Below are positions 59,956 through 64,000 of a stretch of DNA of 64,000 bases, one piece after another. The translations under genes were made by a program, and so were the position numbers. This DNA comes from JBCCXL01 sp039191605. GTDB lineage: Bacteria > Acidobacteriota > Thermoanaerobaculia > Multivoradales > JAHZIX01. Below the pieces are notes generated by a model. The model was not told the origin of the DNA and made no database searches. It was given only the letters and a program-made list of their open reading frames with translations. Where the stretch lies: NCBI GenBank assembly GCA_039191605.1, contig JBCCXL010000009.1, forward strand, positions 186,001 to 250,000, written 5' to 3'. Each line of letters starts with the position of its first letter. The first letter of the stretch is position 1.

Positions 59956-61755
59956 TTACGCCGACTTTTCTTCAGAGTCCAGACCGGTATCAAAACCGAG
60001 AGTTTCGAGTGCCTCGATTGCCTGCTCCAGCCTAACCTCTTGAAGGGGATCGATTAGCTCAGGCATATTGGCAAGCAGCTCCTGAACACCTTGAGAAGGA
60101 TTGGTCCTTTGCGAGTGGGTAATTCGAGAGTCGGCACAAGCAGATTCTAAACCTGCCACTTTAGGCTCTTTGTTTCCCCGTTCCCTGGAAGTCTCTGAAG
60201 GTCCACCAATATACCCCAACTGGAACCGCTCCTTGAGCGGTCCCAAATCAGCAAGGAAATCAAAGGGAATTCGGAGGCTGACACTTTCTATGGCCTTCTC
60301 GCGTATAGTCAAAGTCTCCACAAGAGGCTGAAAAAGCAGTGATTGAAGCTCTGGGAGCCTTGCTTTCTTGAAGGCAGTGTTTAGATTTTGAGCAAGAAGC
60401 AGAGCCATCTTTAGGACTCTAGCTGAGTGTTCTAGCTCGCTGTCCATAGCTTCAAGGCGTTCCATTAGCGTCCTGTTAGCTATTTGGCATTCATTCATCT
60501 TTTCCTCATAGATTGCTTCGGGAACCTTGCCCTCGAGATACTTGTCTACAAGACGATCCTCTTTCTGCTTAACGGCCTTTTGTTGAGCGGTGATAGTGTT
60601 TCGCAGACGCCGTTTGGACTCCTCATCGTGGTTCACAATCTTTGCAATCTCTGCCTTTAGCGCCTCTAGCGCTTTAGGTGAAAGCTTAATTGCCGAGAGC
60701 AAGTTTGCAAGCTCTCTATCTAGTCGAGCTAGAGGAACACATGCCTGAGAGCAGGAAACAGTATCGCCATGCTGCACCTTCGAGCACGAATATCGGCCGT
60801 ACTTCTTACCACTACGCCCAGTATGAAATGCTCCCTGCCAACGAGAACCACACTCACCGCATACTGGTGAGAAGGCCCGAACGAAGAAGAAGCGTCTGCG
60901 TTTCCGCGATCCACCCTGCCTACGAGCCTTAAGGATAGTCTGATTCCTTCGAAACAGAGTCTTTCCCACAAGTGGCTGATGCTGTCCCTTCTCGCATCGC
61001 ACATCCGCAAAGTTGACGACACCGATATACGCTTCGTTCTTTAAGATCTTTTCAATGTTACTCTTGTGGAGCTTCCGCCCTCTGCGTAACACCATGCCCT
61101 CTTCATGGAGCTTGGCGGTCAGATCTCTGATCGAGTACCTACCCGTTCCATATAGTTCATGAATTCTCGTAACCCAGGGTGCTTCGGTCTGAGAAGGCTC
61201 GATCCACCGCTTCCGCTTGCTGGAAGACACCTGTTCTTGGACGTTCTTGTATCCATAAGGTGCAACTCCACACCATCCACCACTTTCCGCCTTGTTCCGC
61301 ATGGACTTCTTGATCTTTTCCCCATCCTGCCGGGATCGAAACTCGGCAAAACCTGAAAGCATGAACTCCATGAGCCACGACGCCGAGGAGTCATCCGACG
61401 GCAACGATTCATTAACGGAAAGCAGTCGTACGCCATGTTTCTGAAACAGCTTCTTAATCGAATGATACTCAATCGCATTCCGTGAAAGCCTGCTTATATC
61501 GTAGATGATCACGACACTTACAGAGGATTCTTGCTGTATTCTCCCCATAAGAAGTTGCAAGCCTGTCCGCCCAGCTATCTTCCTACCACTTACTTCATCC
61601 TTGTAGATGTCCTTGATTGCATCTACGGCAAGGCCTTCACGGTGTGCGAGATCGAGGCACGCAGTTTTCTGGGTCTCTATTGGCAGCTCTTTGGCTGCTT
61701 GCTTCCCCGTAGAGACACGTAAATATATCAATGCTTGGCTTTTGACTACTGACAT
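59956..61755 (-). CDS. second large serine recombinase
   Basis: 599 residues from ATG 61755; the frame extends 37 codons upstream without export or domain character. Resolvase domain (about 5-150) with Ser15 in Y-L-R-V-S-T-G-K-Q and D-I-S-R-L-S-R-N. Recombinase domain (about 165-290) with G-V-A-P-Y-G-Y. Zinc ribbon C-G-E-C-G ... Y-S-C-S ... C, then coiled coil (about 365-450) and an extra ~100-residue C-terminal tail. It differs clearly from the comM-end recombinase, so it belongs to another integrase lineage and may define a second or nested element. Confidence 0.92.
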   Translation of the reverse strand: MSVVKSQALIYLRVSTGKQAAKELPIETQKTACLDLAHREGLAVDAIKDIYKDEVSGRKIAGRTGLQLLMGRIQQESSVSVVIIYDISRLSRNAIEYHSIKKLFQKHGVRLLSVNESLPSDDSSASWLMEFMLSGFAEFRSRQDGEKIKKSMRNKAESGGWCGVAPYGYKNVQEQVSSSKRKRWIEPSQTEAPWVTRIHELYGTGRYSIRDLTAKLHEEGMVLRRGRKLHKSNIEKILKNEAYIGVVNFADVRCEKGQHQPLVGKTLFRRNQTILKARRQGGSRKRRRFFFVRAFSPVCGECGSRWQGAFHTGRSGKKYGRYSCSKVQHGDTVSCSQACVPLARLDRELANLLSAIKLSPKALEALKAEIAKIVNHDEESKRRLRNTITAQQKAVKQKEDRLVDKYLEGKVPEAIYEEKMNECQIANRTLMERLEAMDSELEHSARVLKMALLLAQNLNTAFKKARLPELQSLLFQPLVETLTIREKAIESVSLRIPFDFLADLGPLKERFQLGYIGGPSETSRERGNKEPKVAGLESACADSRITHSQRTNPSQGVQELLANMPELIDPLQEVRLEQAIEALETLGFDTGLDSEEKSA

Positions 61756-62194
61756 ACCTTTCAATATACACTTATTCCTGTATCTTCCAAGTACCGGCAT
61801 TGCGGGCGGCATTTTCTGTTGGATTTGTCTCGTTCCTTCTTGCACCGGCTTCGCTCTCGATCTCATTCTCCGCGATTAGGATGAGTGCATGAGCAAGGAG
61901 TTCTAGGCTTTTTCTCCCAGAGTTCGACAGTTTTTCTGGTGAGTCGGCTTGCATGTCCTTGATAATACAGCCGAACTCATCGACTTAACTAGGATTGACT
62001 CTTTGCCTCAGAAGGCATCGCAACAGAATCGATGCGCACAGTCACTAACAATTCCTTTCCAATGCGCTCCTGGTACTTAGGAACTGTGTATGCCGGCTGC
62101 GGCAGGATCTGCACCCTAGACTAGCGATATGCCATGGGTACCGTGAAGATGGAATGTTGTTCTTCACTTGAAACCCTTGAGTAGGAGCGTAATC
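61756..62194. other. non-coding region
   Basis: No supported gene. It lies upstream of the second recombinase and contains small inverted repeats only; an attachment site could be here but cannot be identified from one copy. Confidence 0.4.
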
Positions 62195-62494
62195 GTGAAA
62201 GACGACCAAACCGTCTTCTCTAGCGGCCAATTGTTCGCACTCGGTCAGATCGTAGCCACACCTGGAGCACTAGCCTTACTTGAGCAAGAAGGGGCTGACG
62301 CAATATCCCTCCTCACACGTCACGTACAGGGTGACTTTGGGGAAGTCCCCGAGGAAGATGAGCGCGCAAATCATAGGGCCGTCAGAGATGGTCTTAGAAT
62401 ACTCTCTTCGTATAGCCTTGGAGGTGACGCGATTTGGATTATCACAGAGGCTGATCGATCCTCGACCTGCCTTCTGCTCCCGAGTGAATACTAG
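62195..62494 (+). CDS. small protein typical of mobile elements (plasmid-related family)
   Basis: 99 residues from GTG 62195, chosen for TAGGAG 7 nt upstream; the frame opens earlier at TTG 62168. The pattern Q-L-F-A-L-G-Q-I-V-A-T-P-G-A-L-A-L-L ... L-L-T-R-H-V-Q-G-D-F-G ... E-D-E-R-A-N-H-R-A-V ... I-W-I-I-T-E-A-D-R-S is a widespread short family found on plasmids and integrated elements. Function unknown. A strong terminator follows. Confidence 0.85.
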   Translation: MKDDQTVFSSGQLFALGQIVATPGALALLEQEGADAISLLTRHVQGDFGEVPEEDERANHRAVRDGLRILSSYSLGGDAIWIITEADRSSTCLLLPSEY

Positions 62495-62503
62495 CCCTGA
62501 GTC

Positions 62504-62536
62504 GGCGTCATCTGTTGAATGACGCCGTGCTTTTTT
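62504..62536 (+). terminator. Rho-independent terminator
   Basis: GGCGTCAT / ATGACGCC stem with 7-nt loop, followed by GTGC and TTTTTT. It lies 10 bp after the small plasmid-related gene. Confidence 0.92.
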
Positions 62537-63009
62537 GGTGATACACCCTCATGACACATGTAGGGTGTAGTAACCACTAAAGACTTCTCATGCACCGCTT
62601 ATTAAAGCAACAAGCGTCGCAATATAGCCTGTCATTCTAAGTACAGTAAAATCCAGGACTCAAGCCTTTCAAGCGATTCAGTGGAAGTTATTGAGAAAGA
62701 CTAGATTTTGCCTCGTGCTCCAACGATCGACGCCGAAGACGAATGCTGGGCATCCAGCAGCCAATAGGAACGTGAGTGCACGGTAATACGGCCCGCCGTT
62801 TGCCGCGGCATCTAGCTCATAATTCCTAGGGAAGCCAAAGCTCGTACCGAATCCGCCTGAGTAGTGCCTCTCTTTCCGATCGACGTTTGAGGAGACTTTC
62901 TGCTGCCTTCTTGACGCTAAGCAATTACCATTGTGTATACTGATAGGCATATCTTGTATACCTTCTCATGTCTTAACCAGGTCTACGACGAAAATAATGA
63001 GGTTCGCAA
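62537..63009. other. intergenic region with an inverted repeat
   Basis: TACACCCT (62542-62549) and AGGGTGTA (62562-62569) form an inverted repeat with a 12-bp spacer just after the terminator. The rest shows no supported gene; it precedes the secreted propeller gene. Confidence 0.45.
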
Positions 63010-64000
63010 ATGCCTTTATCCGCGTCTCCGATACTGCCTCCGCCTACTCCCGGTCACGCTCAACGCATAATTTGGCTACAGCTCGCCCTCTGCTTGTTCC
63101 TCGCCTTGCCCGTGCACGGGCTAGCGGAGGAGAGTGTTCTCTGGGTCGCCACAGAGTTAGAGGCATCTGAGGGGACTCTTCATGAGCTCCTCGTAGTTGC
63201 CTCTTCAGCAGCGAACGGAGAGGTCATCGATAGTCTTAAGAGTTCCGAGATCCATGCCCTTGCTGCTGATGCGGAAGGAACAGCTTGGCTGGCAACCGAG
63301 ACTGGCCTGTTTCGCACTGCCGGGAAGACCGGCAGCTTGGAACTTGAACTCATCGCTGAGATTGCTTTGGATAAGGAAAAATCAGCCGAAGCAGATGGAG
63401 CTAGCCTTGGCTACACCATGGTCACCACACCTGGGCCTGCTGGTAGAGACGGAGAGCAACCGGAGGCGGCACAAAGCCAGTTCCTCGTGTTTTCACCAAG
63501 TGCTCGTACCGATACTGGAAGAAGCCGCATGTGGTGGGCTGTGGGGAAGGAGCTTCGTGTCTTTGATGAATCTGGCGACGAGATCATGGAGTTGGAGTTC
63601 GAGACGCCAGTGCAGCACCTCCTTGAAGACGTAGCAGCGAGTCGGATCTGGGTAACGACTGCAGCCAAGGTCTTGGCTCTTGATTCTGTATCAGGCGACA
63701 CCGTCAACAGCTTAGGTTTGCCCGATGGTCTCGGGCCAGTCTCAGTAGCCGTTGTTGGTGAGCATCTCTGGGTAAATAGCAGATCGGAGGAGGACAGCGA
63801 GCCCCCTGGCTCCGCCCACATCATCCGGTATACACAGGCCGGGGATCTACTTGGTATGGCCTCGCTCTCTGACGAAACAGCTCAGGCATATTCAGCATCT
63901 GCGCTTCTAGCAGACGGTCTCGGGGGAGCATGGTGGCACGGTAACAATGGAGTTCAGAGAGTCCAACTCGAGAGCGACCATGAGGCTGCGGCCCTCGTCC
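63010..64000 (+). CDS. secreted beta-propeller-like protein, 3' end outside window
   Basis: The frame starts at ATG 63010 (GAGG 7 nt upstream) and stays open to the right edge, 330 codons. A signal peptide lies at about residues 21-41 (L-A-L-C-L-F-L-A-L-P-V-H-G-L-A). Recurrent blade-like segments follow: S-V-L-W-V-A-T-E, T-A-W-L-A-T-E-T-G-L, R-M-W-W-A-V-G-K-E-L-R-V-F-D, R-I-W-V-T-T-A-A-K-V-L-A-L-D, H-L-W-V-N-S, G-A-W-W-H-G-N-N-G-V-Q-R-V, as in two-component-type or YVTN beta-propellers. Probably the N-terminal part of a larger extracellular protein. Confidence 0.75.
   Translation, partial: MPLSASPILPPPTPGHAQRIIWLQLALCLFLALPVHGLAEESVLWVATELEASEGTLHELLVVASSAANGEVIDSLKSSEIHALAADAEGTAWLATETGLFRTAGKTGSLELELIAEIALDKEKSAEADGASLGYTMVTTPGPAGRDGEQPEAAQSQFLVFSPSARTDTGRSRMWWAVGKELRVFDESGDEIMELEFETPVQHLLEDVAASRIWVTTAAKVLALDSVSGDTVNSLGLPDGLGPVSVAVVGEHLWVNSRSEEDSEPPGSAHIIRYTQAGDLLGMASLSDETAQAYSASALLADGLGGAWWHGNNGVQRVQLESDHEAAALV

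Larger units (their letters stand above)
39556..64000. mobile_element. integrative element inserted in comM, right end not seen
   Basis: The left end is the break in comM at about 39556-39562. From here GC content falls visibly and the gene content changes to recombinases, DNA-translocase ATPases, XRE repressors and accessory genes. The missing comM 5' part is not seen before 64000, so the element is longer than 24 kb or that end was lost. It carries two large serine recombinases (39.5 and 60 kb) and two related ATPases, so it may be two elements in tandem or nested. There is no visible relaxase or VirB4. Confidence 0.7.

Noticed and set aside
62678..62950. 90-codon minus-strand frame before the propeller gene
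   Set aside because: No ribosome site, no family likeness, and no partner; kept as non-coding.
1..64000. CRISPR arrays, rRNA and tRNA genes
   Set aside because: Looked for spaced direct repeats and cloverleaf-like sequences; none was convincing. The 14-, 15- and 16-bp tandem repeats have no spacers of CRISPR type.

Overview
The window looks like a piece of a GC-rich Gram-negative chromosome with a large, lower-GC integrated element in its right part. Outer membrane proteins of the Omp85 type, an NtrY/NtrX-like two-component pair, many secreted hydrolases and a C-terminal F-x-x-x-FE-x-G-type tag on secreted proteins would fit an acidobacterial lineage (for example Thermoanaerobaculia). That is an inference from gene content, not a proven assignment.

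Region 1 (1-18.5 kb) is ordinary chromosome. It holds the end of an S9 prolyl-oligopeptidase-family peptidase, a helical protein of unknown function, two enzymes that together can make up reverse transsulfuration (a cystathionine gamma-lyase/synthase-type enzyme and a cystathionine beta-synthase-type enzyme) separated by an Omp85-like outer membrane protein, and a DUF418 membrane protein. A tight four-gene operon follows: POTRA/beta-barrel protein, exported protein, NtrY-like kinase, sigma-54 regulator. Then come a PDZ protein and a sensor kinase with an OmpR-type regulator.

Region 2 (18.6-39 kb) is a plastic part of the chromosome. A REP-associated tyrosine transposase (RAYT) sits amid short GGTGCC-A-GGCACC palindromes, one pair of which lies in frame inside the sigma-54 regulator. 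There is a double-rhodanese protein, a truncated SnoaL/NTF2-like remnant, a tandem triplication of a secreted chymotrypsin-fold protease with duplicated terminators, an M43-type metalloprotease, an ankyrin protein, a C-type-lectin protein, a biotin-dependent carboxyltransferase, an orphan FitA-like antitoxin, an ornithine-cyclodeaminase remnant beside an aminotransferase, an NTF2-like protein with a probable frameshift, and a VapBC operon with its operator.

Region 3 (39.56 kb to the right edge) is a mobile element inserted in a comM (Mg-chelatase-like) gene: only the comM 3' part remains at the left, and the large serine recombinase reads through the junction. The left half carries that recombinase, a TraG/VirD4/HerA-like ATPase with a nuclease-like C-terminus, a two-TM protein, an XRE repressor with a phased operator array, and cargo (secreted metalloprotease, RadC-like protein, beta-propeller/lipase). 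The middle and right half carry an HD phosphohydrolase plus ImmA/IrrE-type peptidase pair, a second DNA-translocase-like ATPase, a RuvC-like protein, a second XRE protein, a P-loop ATPase with a degenerate TOPRIM partner, a second large serine recombinase, a small protein typical of mobile DNA, and the start of a secreted beta-propeller protein. No relaxase or VirB4 is visible. The other part of comM is not in the window, so the right end of the element lies beyond 64 kb or has been lost.

All calls come from reading the sequence and recalled family knowledge; no database search was run.
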